Assembly (NCBI RefSeq): GCF_019443965.1 | Contig: NZ_CP040814.1 | Location: 2,480,001 to 2,544,000 of the forward strand | From: Salinibacterium sp. M195 | GTDB taxonomy: Bacteria; Actinomycetota; Actinomycetes; Actinomycetales; Microbacteriaceae | Reading direction: 5' to 3' | DNA length: 64,000 nucleotides | Shown: positions 44,552 through 53,421 of the stretch, one piece after another | Position numbering within the stretch: the stretch's first letter is position 1 | Layout of the letters: each line of letters begins with the position of its first letter | Program-made: the position numbers and the translations under genes | The notes under the pieces: generated by a model | What the model was told of the DNA's origin: nothing | The model's input: only the letters and a program-made list of their open reading frames with translations | Database searches by the model: none

Positions 44552-44595
44552 GCTTGTGCCTCCTCCGTGGGGTGCAAAACGTCGATACTCTTAGT

Positions 44596-44621
44596 AACTA
44601 ATGTTCGTATCCAAGTATTCC
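44596..44621 (-). promoter_or_regulatory. SigR-dependent promoter of sigR-rsrA
   Basis: On the minus strand GGAAT (44617-44621) and GTT (44596-44598) are separated by exactly 18 bases, the known SigR/SigH consensus. The -35 part lies inside the first codons of the divergent aroA gene. It gives a short leader to the sigR start. Confidence 0.82.
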
Positions 44622-46007
44622 AATCCAGAGTTCAGCCCCTACGACGACGACTCCGTCCCTGAAACGACGGTGCCTGGCAATTGGCCGGCGCCGACGGTTT
44701 CGCACGCTCTCGCGGCATCGCTGACCCTCCCCGGCAGCAAGAGTCTGACCAACCGTGAGCTCGTACTGGCTGCACTCTCGGATGGTCCTTCTGTTCTGCA
44801 TTCGCCACTGCATTCTCGGGACAGCGCGCTCATGATCGAAGCGTTGCGTGCTCTCGGTGTGGGGATCACAGAAATTGCCACCGGCAACCCTTTTGGTCCC
44901 GATTTGGCGATCGTTCCCGGAGAGCTTGAGGGTGGAAGCTCGATCGATTGCGGACTCGCCGGAACGGTAATGCGATTCCTGCCTCCCGTCGCTGCTCTCG
45001 CGCTTGGCCCGATTGCGTTCGACGGTGATGAGGCTGCTCGTCGTCGCCCCATGCGCACAACTATCGATTCTCTACGAGCACTCGGCGTCGATGTCTCGGA
45101 TGATGGCCGCGGAACTCTTCCCTTCAGCCTTTACGGCATGGGCTCGGTCTCGGGCGGTGAGATCAGTATTGATGCTTCTGCATCAAGCCAGTTCGTTTCG
45201 GGACTGCTGCTGGCAGCAGCACGTTTCGAGGATGGCCTCACCCTCCGTCACACTGGCGAGAAGTTGCCAAGCATGCCCCACATCGAGATGACGATTGCGT
45301 GTCTGGCCGCGCGTGGCGTCATCGTTGAGAGCCCTGAGCCTGGTGTGTGGATTGTTCCTGCCGGTGCGATCCACGCCATCGACGTCGAGTTGGAGCCAGA
45401 TCTCTCGAATGCTGCCCCTTTCTTAGCCGCGGCCGTTGTCGCGGGCGGAACCGTCACAATCGAGGGGTGGCCCGAATCCACCACTCAAGTGGGCGCGGAT
45501 CTGGAACAGCTCCTCCCCCTTTTCGGTGCAGTAGCGACGCGCACAGATGGTGCGCTCACGATCGATGGTGGCGCCGGAATAATCGGTGGCAACAACTTCC
45601 CGGGTATCGAACTCGACCTGAGCACTGGTGGTGAACTCGCCCCAACAATCATTGCTCTGGCTGCTCTTGCGTCATCGCCGAGCACGATAACGGGCATCGG
45701 TCACTTGCGCGGACATGAAACTGATCGGCTTGCCGCGCTCAGCGCCGAGATCAATGCACTCGGCGGCGCGGTAACTGAGCTTGAGGACGGTGTTCACATC
45801 GAGCCGAGACAACTCCACGGTGGAATCTGGCACAGCTACGAAGACCACCGGATGTCGACCGCTGGCGCCATAATCGGGCTTGCTATTGCCGGCGTTGAGG
45901 TCGAAGGCATCGACGCGACCGCCAAGACGCTCCCCCAGTTTCCGCAGCTTTGGGCAACCCTCGTCGGCGATGCCCCGTTGACCACCAGCACTCTCGGATT
46001 GCTGTAG
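44601..46007 (+). CDS. aroA: 3-phosphoshikimate 1-carboxyvinyltransferase (EPSP synthase)
   Basis: 468 residues. The substrate-binding motifs are LPGSKSLTNRELVLAAL near residue 47, LAGTVMRFLPPVAAL, LRGHETDRLAALSAEI and YEDHRMSTAGAIIGLA. It makes EPSP from shikimate-3-phosphate and PEP in the aromatic pathway. About 30 extra residues precede the core; an internal GTG at 44670 is an alternative start. The first codons overlap the divergent sigR promoter. rsgA starts 3 bases after its stop. Confidence 0.96.
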   Translation: MFVSKYSNPEFSPYDDDSVPETTVPGNWPAPTVSHALAASLTLPGSKSLTNRELVLAALSDGPSVLHSPLHSRDSALMIEALRALGVGITEIATGNPFGPDLAIVPGELEGGSSIDCGLAGTVMRFLPPVAALALGPIAFDGDEAARRRPMRTTIDSLRALGVDVSDDGRGTLPFSLYGMGSVSGGEISIDASASSQFVSGLLLAAARFEDGLTLRHTGEKLPSMPHIEMTIACLAARGVIVESPEPGVWIVPAGAIHAIDVELEPDLSNAAPFLAAAVVAGGTVTIEGWPESTTQVGADLEQLLPLFGAVATRTDGALTIDGGAGIIGGNNFPGIELDLSTGGELAPTIIALAALASSPSTITGIGHLRGHETDRLAALSAEINALGGAVTELEDGVHIEPRQLHGGIWHSYEDHRMSTAGAIIGLAIAGVEVEGIDATAKTLPQFPQLWATLVGDAPLTTSTLGLL

Positions 46008-46009
46008 TC

Positions 46010-47068
46010 ATGAGCTGGCTCAGCGGTGACGACGAGGATGAGGGCAAGTACAGCGAGTACGACGAGAGTTCGGTGCGGATGCGCCCGAACCCGAAAGCCA
46101 ACAAGCCACGAAGCAAGATTCGCCCCGAGCATTCTGATGCTATCGAGGGCCGCGTCTTTAGCGTTGACCGCGGCCGTTACGGAATCTGGGTTGCTGAGGG
46201 AACCGAGGACGAACGCCAGATCATTGCTGCGCGAGCCCGTGAGCTCGGTCGCAACCAGCAAGGAAAAGTATCCGTCGTTACGGGTGATTGGGTCGACCTT
46301 GTTGGCGACACCTCCGGCACCGACGGAACACTCGCCAGAATCGTCCGCATTCGAGAACGCGCAACCCTCCTGCGCCGCAGCGCCGACGACACCGATGCCG
46401 TCGAACGCATCATTGTCGCGAACGCCGACCAGATGCTCATCGTTGTGGCTGCCGCAGACCCGGAGCCCCGTGCACGACTCGTAGACCGCTATTTAGTAGC
46501 TGCGTACGATGCCGGAATCACGCCCATCCTGTGCATTACAAAGACGGACCTGCAAGATCCGGCAGCGTTCTTAGAGAACTTCGCCGGCCTTGAGTTTCGA
46601 GTCATCTCAAGCCGTTCCGATGAAGTGCCGCTCGACGAGCTTCGCGGACTCTTAGACGGCCACACCACGGTGGCTGTTGGTCATTCTGGCGTCGGAAAGT
46701 CAACGTTGGTGAATGCCTTAGTACCGGATGCTAATCGGGCCGTTGGCCACGTCAACGCGGTTACCGGTCGAGGCCGTCACACCTCTTCGTCAACAATTTC
46801 GTACCGCGTTGGGTCTGGTTGGGTGGTTGACACTCCCGGAGTCCGATCATTCGGTCTTGGCCACATCGATCCGAGCAAGATTCTGACGTCGTTTACTGAC
46901 CTTGCATCGCTCGCCGAGGATTGCCCGCGCGGCTGCACTCACCTCCCAGATGCCCCCGATTGCGCCATTGCCGAAGCGATCGCGGCTGGGGCACTTGGCG
47001 ACGTCGGCACACTTCGTTTGGATTCTTTCCAGCGGCTCATCACGACTCTGGGTTCCACTAGCGTGTAA
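46010..47068 (+). CDS. rsgA: Small ribosomal subunit biogenesis GTPase RsgA
   Basis: 352 residues from ATG 46010. The circularly permuted G-motif order is clear: G4 ITKTD, then G1 GHSGVGKST (residues ~224-232), then G3 DTPGVRSFG. An N-terminal OB fold (GRVFSVDRGRYGIWVAEG) and a C-terminal zinc site (EDCPRGCTHLPDAPDC) flank the GTPase. It assists late 30S maturation. It is tightly packed between aroA and hisN, a common actinobacterial arrangement. Confidence 0.96.
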   Translation: MSWLSGDDEDEGKYSEYDESSVRMRPNPKANKPRSKIRPEHSDAIEGRVFSVDRGRYGIWVAEGTEDERQIIAARARELGRNQQGKVSVVTGDWVDLVGDTSGTDGTLARIVRIRERATLLRRSADDTDAVERIIVANADQMLIVVAAADPEPRARLVDRYLVAAYDAGITPILCITKTDLQDPAAFLENFAGLEFRVISSRSDEVPLDELRGLLDGHTTVAVGHSGVGKSTLVNALVPDANRAVGHVNAVTGRGRHTSSSTISYRVGSGWVVDTPGVRSFGLGHIDPSKILTSFTDLASLAEDCPRGCTHLPDAPDCAIAEAIAAGALGDVGTLRLDSFQRLITTLGSTSV

Positions 47069-47070
47069 CC

Positions 47071-47862
47071 GTGACTGAATACACTCTCGCCGACGACCTA
47101 TCCCTCGCCCTCGCCCTTGCCGGAGATGCGGACCTCATCTCGCTCGACCGCTTTACGGCGCTCGATCTTGAGGTGACGACCAAGCCTGACCGCACTCCGG
47201 TGACGGATGCCGACAAGGCTGTCGAACGCAGCATCCGGGCCGGGATCGCTGCGGCTCGTCCCGGTGACTCGATTCTGGGCGAAGAGTATGGCGAAGCTGG
47301 TGACTCGAATCGTCAGTGGATTATCGACCCCATCGACGGCACCTCGAACTTCTTGCGTGGGGTGCCGATCTGGGGCACCCTCATCTCGCTGGTGATCGAC
47401 GGCGTTCCTCAGGTTGGCGTCGTCAGTTCGCCTGCTTTGGGCAAGCGCTGGTGGGCGGCGACAGGTCATGGCGCTTTCGCTCAAGCTCATAATGGCGAAC
47501 CGGAACAGATCTCCGTGAGCAAAGTTAGCTCGCTCGAAGCTGCATCCATCAGCTACAACAGCCTGTCTGGCTGGGACGGGGCTGGTCGGCTCGATGCGGT
47601 CATCGCTCTAACCCGTGAAACGTGGCGCTCTCGAGCAATCGGCGACATGTGGGCGTACATGTTGCTGGCTGAGGGTGCATTAGATGTTGTTGGCGAGTTT
47701 GATCTTCAGCCTTATGACATGGCGGCGCTAATTCCGATCGTTCTCGAAGCCGGCGGACAATTCACGTCAGTTGATGGCGAAGCCGGCCCGTGGCACGGCA
47801 CTGCATTGGCGACGAACGGAGTGCTTCACAACGAAGTGCTCACATTCTTGCGCGAACACTAG
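47071..47862 (+). CDS. hisN: Inositol-monophosphatase-family phosphatase, likely histidinol-phosphatase
   Basis: 263 residues, GTG start 3 bases after rsgA. Metal-binding motifs are LGEEYGEAGDS, WIIDPIDGTSNFLRGVPIWGTLISL (cut to its core DPIDGT) and YDMAALIPIVLEAGG. The order aroA-rsgA-hisN and the wording match actinobacterial HisN, which removes phosphate from histidinol-phosphate in histidine synthesis. Inositol or another sugar phosphate remains possible because the family is broad. Confidence 0.9.
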   Translation: MTEYTLADDLSLALALAGDADLISLDRFTALDLEVTTKPDRTPVTDADKAVERSIRAGIAAARPGDSILGEEYGEAGDSNRQWIIDPIDGTSNFLRGVPIWGTLISLVIDGVPQVGVVSSPALGKRWWAATGHGAFAQAHNGEPEQISVSKVSSLEAASISYNSLSGWDGAGRLDAVIALTRETWRSRAIGDMWAYMLLAEGALDVVGEFDLQPYDMAALIPIVLEAGGQFTSVDGEAGPWHGTALATNGVLHNEVLTFLREH

Positions 47863-47958
47863 ATACTCCCCCAATCCAGCTAGCTGGGAATAGCCTGAGT
47901 TAAGTAGGCTTGGCGAGTACGACGCGCGATCACCTTCACACGAAAGAGACCCACTTCA

Positions 47959-48459
47959 ATGACGACAGATAATTTCTGGCGCCAGACGTTCGTCATCGCT
48001 TCCTTGGCCGTCGCGGCCGTAGCGCTCAGCGGCTGCAGCATGATTGATCAAGTTGTTAACACTGTTTCCGATGCCGCAGACCCTGGCGAGGGCACCACCG
48101 AGAATATTTTCAGCGTTGGCGTTGGTGATTGCGAAGCGGTCTCCCAGACCGCGGATGAAGTTGACAGCACGAGAACTATCGACTGTTCCGAGCCCCATGC
48201 CACAGAGTTTTACGCTGTCGTCATCGTGCCTGACGGAGATTTCCCCGAGCAAGACGCTATGTATGCTCTCGGCGACGCTGAGTGTCTAGCCGCATTCGAG
48301 TCCTACATCGGAGTCAACTACGACGATTCGATTTACGACTTCTCGTACTACTCCCCCAGCACCGAAACTTGGGCTAGCGGTGACCGCGAGATCCTGTGCT
48401 ACGCCTATGACTATTCGGGTGCACAGATCGCTGGTTCGGTTGCCGGAGTCGGCAGGTAG
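47959..48459 (+). CDS. Septum-formation-family lipoprotein
   Basis: 166 residues. The signal peptide ends in the lipobox VALSGCSM with the lipid Cys near residue 27. The mature part has the paired-Cys pattern of the actinobacterial septum_form domain (FSVGVGDCEAVS, RTIDCSEPHATEFYAVV, LGDAECLAAFESYIGV, REILCYAYD). It should sit on the outer membrane face. The domain name comes from a weak genetic link to septation; its actual function is unknown. It is a single-gene unit. Confidence 0.82.
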   Translation: MTTDNFWRQTFVIASLAVAAVALSGCSMIDQVVNTVSDAADPGEGTTENIFSVGVGDCEAVSQTADEVDSTRTIDCSEPHATEFYAVVIVPDGDFPEQDAMYALGDAECLAAFESYIGVNYDDSIYDFSYYSPSTETWASGDREILCYAYDYSGAQIAGSVAGVGR

Positions 48460-48608
48460 AGCTTTTTGCTTGGCGGTTGCGCGCGGGCTGATGTCGTCGC
48501 GCAGCCGCTCTTGTCGTTAAGGGAACAATCGGCACCCCCGCGGGTGTTGCATCCACCAAGCGCATGAGTAACGCTTGATGTGCTTCGAATAAAGGGTGGT
48601 AGCCAACG

Positions 48609-49919
48609 ATGAAGATCGAATTCCCGAGTGCGGACAACACAATGTTGGCAGCTCAATTGGACATGCCGGATGGTACGCCGTCCGCTTTTGCTCTCTTCGC
48701 TCACTGCTTTACGTGCTCGAAAGAGTCGTTCGCTGCCTCCCGGATTTCTCGAGCCTTGGTCGATCATGGCATTGCTGTCCTGCGGTTCGACTTCACCGGT
48801 CTCGGGGGATCAGACGGCGATTTCGCGAACACCAACTTCACGTCAAACATTGATGATGTCGTTGCCGCAACAGAATATTTGCGCGACAACTACCGCGCAC
48901 CAACACTACTGATCGGGCATTCCCTGGGAGGGGCCGCGATTCTCGCTGCTGCCCATCGTGTTCCTTCCGCCCGTGCTCTCGTAACGATCGGCAGTCCGAG
49001 TGATCCCGCCCACATCAGCAATTTATTCGCCGATGCGAATGACGAAATCGTGAACGAGGGGGAAGCAACCGTTCAACTCGGCGGGCGATCCTTCCGGATT
49101 CGCAAGCAGCTTCTTGACGACATCGCTGCCCAGCCTCAGGCTGCGCGGCTTCGCGACTTGAGCGCTGCCCTGCTGGTCGTGCATTCTCCGATAGACCAAA
49201 CGGTCGGCATCGATAATGCTCGTGAGATTTTCGAGGCTGCGATGCATCCGAAGTCCTTCGTCGCGCTAGACGGTGCAGATCACCTTCTGAGCGATCGCAA
49301 GGATGCCGCTTTTGCCGCGAACATTATTGCGGCGTGGTCCGCACGTTACGCTTTCGAGGACTTGTCGACGGAGGCTACCGCGCACACCGGCGCCACGACC
49401 CCCGCCCCGGCGCCGGTCACGACTCCCGCCTCGACTCCCCCCACCTCTTCCGCACAAGCCTCCGAGACGTCCGCTGTCGCCATCACCCAGGACGGCACCT
49501 CGGTTATTGTCCGCGAAAGCGGTCCGGCACGCTACGAGCAGCGGGTGTTCGCATCGGGACATGAATTCGTTTCCGACGAGCCTGCTCCGCTCAGCGAAAA
49601 CCATGGGCCAGGACCTTACGACTTCATCCTCGCTGGCCTCGGAAGCTGTACATCAATCACGATCCGGATGTATGCCGACCGTAAGAAGATGCCCTTAACC
49701 GGAGTGAGCGTGCGGTTGACTCGCGAGCGCATCGACGCTGCGGACTGCGACCATTGTGCGTCCACCGAAGGAATGGTGGAACACATCACTCGAGAGCTGA
49801 CGTTCGCTGGCCAGCTCTCTGATGAGCAGCGGGATTCGTTGTTGGTCATCGCAGACAAGTGTCCCGTTCATCGTTCGCTCGAGGGCGAGATTTCGATCTC
49901 TACGAGTGTGGCGTCATAA
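48609..49919 (+). CDS. Alpha/beta-hydrolase fused to an OsmC-type domain
   Basis: 436 residues. Residues ~1-250 are an alpha/beta hydrolase with nucleophile Ser105 in LIGHSLGGAAIL, an Asp in VVHSPIDQTVG and a His in GADHLLSD. A Pro/Thr/Ala linker (~258-285) joins it to an OsmC/Ohr domain with the redox pair LGSCTSITIRMYA and DKCPVHRSLEG. OsmC enzymes reduce organic hydroperoxides. The fusion suggests hydrolysis of an ester or thioester followed by peroxide reduction, but this is inference. Similar fusions occur in several bacterial phyla. Confidence 0.9.
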   Translation: MKIEFPSADNTMLAAQLDMPDGTPSAFALFAHCFTCSKESFAASRISRALVDHGIAVLRFDFTGLGGSDGDFANTNFTSNIDDVVAATEYLRDNYRAPTLLIGHSLGGAAILAAAHRVPSARALVTIGSPSDPAHISNLFADANDEIVNEGEATVQLGGRSFRIRKQLLDDIAAQPQAARLRDLSAALLVVHSPIDQTVGIDNAREIFEAAMHPKSFVALDGADHLLSDRKDAAFAANIIAAWSARYAFEDLSTEATAHTGATTPAPAPVTTPASTPPTSSAQASETSAVAITQDGTSVIVRESGPARYEQRVFASGHEFVSDEPAPLSENHGPGPYDFILAGLGSCTSITIRMYADRKKMPLTGVSVRLTRERIDAADCDHCASTEGMVEHITRELTFAGQLSDEQRDSLLVIADKCPVHRSLEGEISISTSVAS

Positions 49920-49969
49920 CGCCGTTAGCGCCGACACCTAGAACTCCCAGCACTCCCGCTATAGGGTAG

Positions 49970-49988
49970 TTAGGTAACCCTAACTTCA
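49970..49988. promoter_or_regulatory. DtxR/IdeR-type iron box
   Basis: TTAGGTAACCCTAACTTCA matches 16 of 19 positions of TWAGGTWAGSCTWACCTWA. Around it AGTTAGG (49968-49974) and CCTAACT (49979-49985) form a perfect inverted repeat. It lies just before the siderophore-interacting protein gene. Confidence 0.78.
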
Positions 49989-49995
49989 AAATGAA

Positions 49996-50850
49996 ATGAG
50001 CTGGCGTTCGCGCCTATCCCCCATGACCCTTGAACGCGATTCAGCAAAACACCCCCTCGTTATCCGCCACGTCACCGTCAGCGCCGTCAGCCGCCCCACC
50101 CCGAACATCGCTCGCATCACCCTGAGCGGAGACGAGCTGCAAGGTTTTATCAGCAGCGGCCCCACCGACCACGTCAAAGTGTTCTTCCCCGACCCCAGCA
50201 CGGGGGAACTCACTGCCCCCGTCATGACCGAGTCCGGAATCAGCAAGGCCAAAGGCGGCGTCGTGATCTCTCGCGACTACACTCCCCTCGGTTTTCGCAG
50301 TGCCGACGGTCAGCACGAACTAGACATCGATTTCGTCGTCCATGGCGACGAGGGCCCCGCTTCCGCTTGGGCAGGTAGCGCTTCGATCGGCGACCCTCTT
50401 GTCATCGCTGGTCCACGCGGATCGAAGCTGCTGCCTAGCGAAGCAACTCACGTAGTTCTGGTCGCCGACGAAACCGCACTTCCGGCGAGCTCACGCTGGA
50501 TCGATATGCTCCCTACGTCAGTTCACATCACCGCGCTCTTCGATGTGGCAGACCCCAGCGTCGAGAGCTATTTCAGCGACGATCAGAAATTACGCATGTC
50601 TGCCGAGTGGTTCTACCGTCGCGATGGACTCGGTCAGCTCGAGGCGGCTCTACGAGCGCTCGGTGAGATCGGTGAATCCACTTTTGTCTTCCTTGCAGGC
50701 GAAGCAACCACGCTGGTTCCTCTTCGTCGTTACCTCCGTCGCGAGCTGGGCCTGCCCAAGAAGCAAGTAGCTGCCGACGGATACTGGCGTCGTGGCATCA
50801 CAAACGCCGACCACCACGAGCCGATCGACCCCACCGATCCCGAAGACTAA
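49996..50850 (+). CDS. Siderophore-interacting protein (ferric-siderophore reductase)
   Basis: 284 residues from ATG 49996; ATG 50023 is an alternative and neither has a strong ribosome site. The N-terminal FAD-binding part includes VSAVSRPTPNIARITLSGDEL and the flavin motif SRDYTPLGFR. The C-terminal SIP domain (VVLVADETALPASSRWIDMLP, FVFLAGEATTLVPLRRYLRRELG, YWRRGITNADHHEP) binds NAD(P)H. It releases iron from ferric siderophores in the cytoplasm. The iron box 8 bases upstream indicates repression when iron is plentiful. Confidence 0.93.
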   Translation: MSWRSRLSPMTLERDSAKHPLVIRHVTVSAVSRPTPNIARITLSGDELQGFISSGPTDHVKVFFPDPSTGELTAPVMTESGISKAKGGVVISRDYTPLGFRSADGQHELDIDFVVHGDEGPASAWAGSASIGDPLVIAGPRGSKLLPSEATHVVLVADETALPASSRWIDMLPTSVHITALFDVADPSVESYFSDDQKLRMSAEWFYRRDGLGQLEAALRALGEIGESTFVFLAGEATTLVPLRRYLRRELGLPKKQVAADGYWRRGITNADHHEPIDPTDPED

Positions 50851-50868
50851 ACCCGCAACAGTCACAAA

Positions 50869-50894
50869 GCCGAGCGGAGAAGATGCCGCTCGGC
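50869..50894. terminator. Hairpin after the siderophore-interacting protein gene
   Basis: GCCGAGCGG (50869-50877) pairs with CCGCTCGGC (50886-50894), a 9-bp stem with an 8-base loop, 18 bases after the stop codon. No T tract follows. Confidence 0.65.
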
Positions 50895-50977
50895 CGCCCC
50901 TCAGCATCCGCTGATTCCTCCGTATCGTTGGCGGACGAAAGTGTATGCTGAGGGCACAAGTGAACAGCCGTCATACC

Positions 50978-51158
50978 GCTGCGGGAGAGCCCTTCCGATC
51001 GTTGGTTGGCGCCGTAGGAGCAAACCCTCTCCGGGAATCTCTCAGGCACCAGTACCGCAGCAGTTAGGCAACTCTGAAAAGTAGTCGGCCCTGTCCGACT
51101 CGCCGACGGGGCAACGCAACGCCACAAGCGTGCGGAAACTCTCAGGCTCGATACAGAG
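50978..51158 (+). ncRNA. Tandem glycine riboswitch (two aptamers)
   Basis: Aptamer 1 spans 50978-51061. P1 is GCTGCGG with CCGCAGC, and the conserved cores are CGGGAGAG, GGCGCCGTAGGAGCAAA and TCTCTCAGGCACC. Aptamer 2 spans 51072-51158. Its P1 is CTCTG with CAGAG, and its cores are CGCCGACGGGGCAACG and AACTCTCAGGCTCGATACAG. A 10-base linker joins them, the classical cooperative glycine architecture. The whole element lies in the 5' leader of the L-serine ammonia-lyase gene, so glycine should switch its expression. Confidence 0.93.
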
Positions 51159-51165
51159 CGGAGAG

Positions 51166-51211
51166 GACTCAACGACCCCCACACGACGACGTGTGGGGAA
51201 GAAACGGAGTC
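51166..51211 (+). promoter_or_regulatory. Riboswitch expression platform and sdaA ribosome site
   Basis: CCCCACACG (51177-51185) and CGTGTGGGG (51190-51198) form a 9-bp hairpin with an ACGA loop. GACTC (51166-51170) can also pair with GAGTC (51207-51211), which includes part of the GGAG ribosome site of the GTG at 51215. This suggests translational control. An in-frame GTG at 51191 lies inside the hairpin and is unlikely to be the start. Confidence 0.6.
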
Positions 51212-51214
51212 ACC

Positions 51215-52669
51215 GTGCCCATTCGCAACCTGACGCCTAGAACTGAAGTTCCCACCCCATCCCTCGAAGAGGTCCCCCTCAGCAGTTTCGACCTGTTCAC
51301 TGTTGGTATCGGGCCTTCGAGTTCCCACACCGTCGGCCCCATGCGCGCCGCAGCCTCGTTTGCGGCCGATCTTGCCCAGCACGGGATGCTCGACGCAGTT
51401 GAGACTCTCAGCGTGCGACTGTATGGCTCCCTCGCCGCTACCGGTGCGGGGCACGGCACCATGAGCGCCGTACTTATTGGGCTAGAGGGCAAACTCCCCG
51501 ATCAGGTCCTCCCGGCCGAGATGGACATGATTCTCGAACGCATCGAGAGCTCAGGGGTGCTCCAGCTCGCGGGCGCCCGCGAGATTCCGTTTACCGAAGA
51601 AGCGATCGCTCTTCATCCGCTCACGGTGCTCGACGGGCATCCGAACGGAATGCGCTTCGGAGCCCATGACTCCGATGGAGTCGCCGTTCTCGAGGCAACC
51701 TATTTCTCCATCGGCGGCGGCTTCATCTATCGCGAAGGCGACAACCGCGATGGCAGCTCTTCTGCCAGCCCGGCCCCCGCTACCGATCCCCTCCCGTTCC
51801 GCACCGCCGCGCAATTGCTCGCCCACTGTCGGGCCGAGGGGCTCAACTTCAGCGGCGTGATGCTGCGCAACGAACTGTCGCGCCGCTCAGAAACCGAGGT
51901 CGTGGCTGGCCTGCTCCACATCCGCGATGTTATGGATGAGTGCAAGAACAACAGCCTTGAACGCACCGGAAATCTCCCCGGAAATCTGAAAGTGCGGCGA
52001 CGGGCACCCGATTGGCACCGACGTCTGCGCGAAGAAGATCCCGACCGCGATCCTAACTTTTGGCAGGAATGGGTCAACCTCGTCGCCCTGGCTGTCAACG
52101 AAGAGAATGCGTCAGGCGGACGCGTCGTTACAGCGCCCACCAACGGCGCCGCCGGCATCATCCCTGCCGTGCTCTTCTACGCCACCCACTACGCGCCAGG
52201 AATGAAAGAGGCAGATCAGGCAACGAAGGATGCCGCTACCGTGCGCTTTCTACTCGCCAGCGCCGCCGTTGGCGTGCTCTACAAGCGCATGGCTTCCATC
52301 TCGGGTGCGGAGGTTGGATGTCAGGGTGAAGTCGGCTCAGCGTCCTCTATGGCGGCAGCGGGACTAGCCGAGATTCTCGGCGGCACCCCGGCTCAGGTCG
52401 AGAATGCGGCGGAGATCGCCATGGAGCACAACCTCGGCCTCACGTGCGACCCGATCGGTGGTCTCGTTCAGATCCCCTGCATCGAGCGAAACGCGATTGC
52501 GGCGTCCAAGGCGATTAACGCCGCAAAAATGGCGCTCTGGGGCGATGGCGAGCACCGCGTCTCCCTCGACGAAGTAATCATCACAATGGCGGAGACCGGC
52601 AAAGACATGAGCTCGCGCTACAAAGAGACATCTCTCGGAGGATTGGCCGTCAACGTTGTCGAGTGCTAG
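51215..52669 (+). CDS. sdaA: L-serine ammonia-lyase, single-chain iron-sulfur type
   Basis: 484 residues from GTG 51215, with GGAG six bases upstream. The beta part ([32 protein letters not shown]) and alpha part ([54 protein letters not shown]) are fused. The Cys residues of the 4Fe-4S cluster are in GCQGE, LTCDP and IPCIERN. The C-terminal Cys of VVEC corresponds to the tail that enters the active site in related enzymes. It converts serine to pyruvate and ammonia. A glycine riboswitch governs it, linking glycine excess to serine disposal. Confidence 0.96.
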   Translation: MPIRNLTPRTEVPTPSLEEVPLSSFDLFTVGIGPSSSHTVGPMRAAASFAADLAQHGMLDAVETLSVRLYGSLAATGAGHGTMSAVLIGLEGKLPDQVLPAEMDMILERIESSGVLQLAGAREIPFTEEAIALHPLTVLDGHPNGMRFGAHDSDGVAVLEATYFSIGGGFIYREGDNRDGSSSASPAPATDPLPFRTAAQLLAHCRAEGLNFSGVMLRNELSRRSETEVVAGLLHIRDVMDECKNNSLERTGNLPGNLKVRRRAPDWHRRLREEDPDRDPNFWQEWVNLVALAVNEENASGGRVVTAPTNGAAGIIPAVLFYATHYAPGMKEADQATKDAATVRFLLASAAVGVLYKRMASISGAEVGCQGEVGSASSMAAAGLAEILGGTPAQVENAAEIAMEHNLGLTCDPIGGLVQIPCIERNAIAASKAINAAKMALWGDGEHRVSLDEVIITMAETGKDMSSRYKETSLGGLAVNVVEC

Positions 52670-53415
52670 CGCTCCAGCCGCAGGTAGCGCAGCAGCAGGG
52701 TTCCATCTGGTGCGCTGAGCGCGTGCGCCAGCGCCATGGCTTGCGGAGTAGCATCTGCGGCGTCCACAATTCGACGGGCCGAGCCCCCTTCTAACCGCGG
52801 ACTGATGGTCAGGCACAGTTCGTCGACGACCCCTTGTGCGATCATCGTCGCAAAAAGTGTTGGACCGCCCTCGCCGTGAATTTGCGGATAGCCACGCTCA
52901 GTAAGTACGTGTTTCATTTCGGCGGTATCAACTTCGGTATCGCCGGCGACAATTACTTCTGCAACATCAGCCAACGCGGCCCGGGCCTGTGCCGGAGCAC
53001 TCTCTGTTGTGATGACGAACGGGCGAGTGGCGTAGTTCGCGAGATCGCGTGCTTCGAGACGCAGCGATGCACTCACGAGCGCAAATGGCGGCTGCGCGGC
53101 CAGACCGTGTGCGGTACGCCACTTCTCCGCGTCCTCGTTGAGACCAAGGTTTCGGTAGCCTTCTTGACGCACCGTTCCTGCCCCAACCACAATGACATCC
53201 GCGAGCTGACGCAGCAGGGCGAACACCCGGCCATCCGCTTCGGTGCCGAGCCCTCCCGAGGTTCCTTCGTGAGTTGCCGCGCCGTCAATGCTGGAGACGA
53301 AATTGGCGCGCAGCCACGGCAGCGAGCGGTCAGCGACTGTGTAACGCGCGAGAAGTTGCTCATCGTCGAGAATGTCGCCATGACTAAGCGCTCGGATTTC
53401 GGATGCTTGGGTCAT
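52666..53415 (-). CDS. RibD-C-domain (pyrimidine/dihydrofolate reductase-like) protein
   Basis: 249 residues of the RibD C-terminal/DHFR-like fold. Typical parts are [44 protein letters not shown] (cut at VVGAGTVR), [34 protein letters not shown]. The N-terminal deaminase domain of RibD is missing. Such single-domain proteins are common in actinobacteria next to folate genes and reduce a pterin- or pyrimidine-like compound with NADPH. The substrate is uncertain. It begins 6 bases after the folP2-like gene and is likely cotranscribed. Confidence 0.85.
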   Translation of the reverse strand: MTQASEIRALSHGDILDDEQLLARYTVADRSLPWLRANFVSSIDGAATHEGTSGGLGTEADGRVFALLRQLADVIVVGAGTVRQEGYRNLGLNEDAEKWRTAHGLAAQPPFALVSASLRLEARDLANYATRPFVITTESAPAQARAALADVAEVIVAGDTEVDTAEMKHVLTERGYPQIHGEGGPTLFATMIAQGVVDELCLTISPRLEGGSARRIVDAADATPQAMALAHALSAPDGTLLLRYLRLER

Positions 53416-53421
53416 CAGAAG

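Noticed and set aside
50921..50949. -35/-10 promoter for the glycine riboswitch
   Set aside because: TTGGCG and TATGCT are only 10 bases apart, so they do not form a normal promoter; the true one is not clear.
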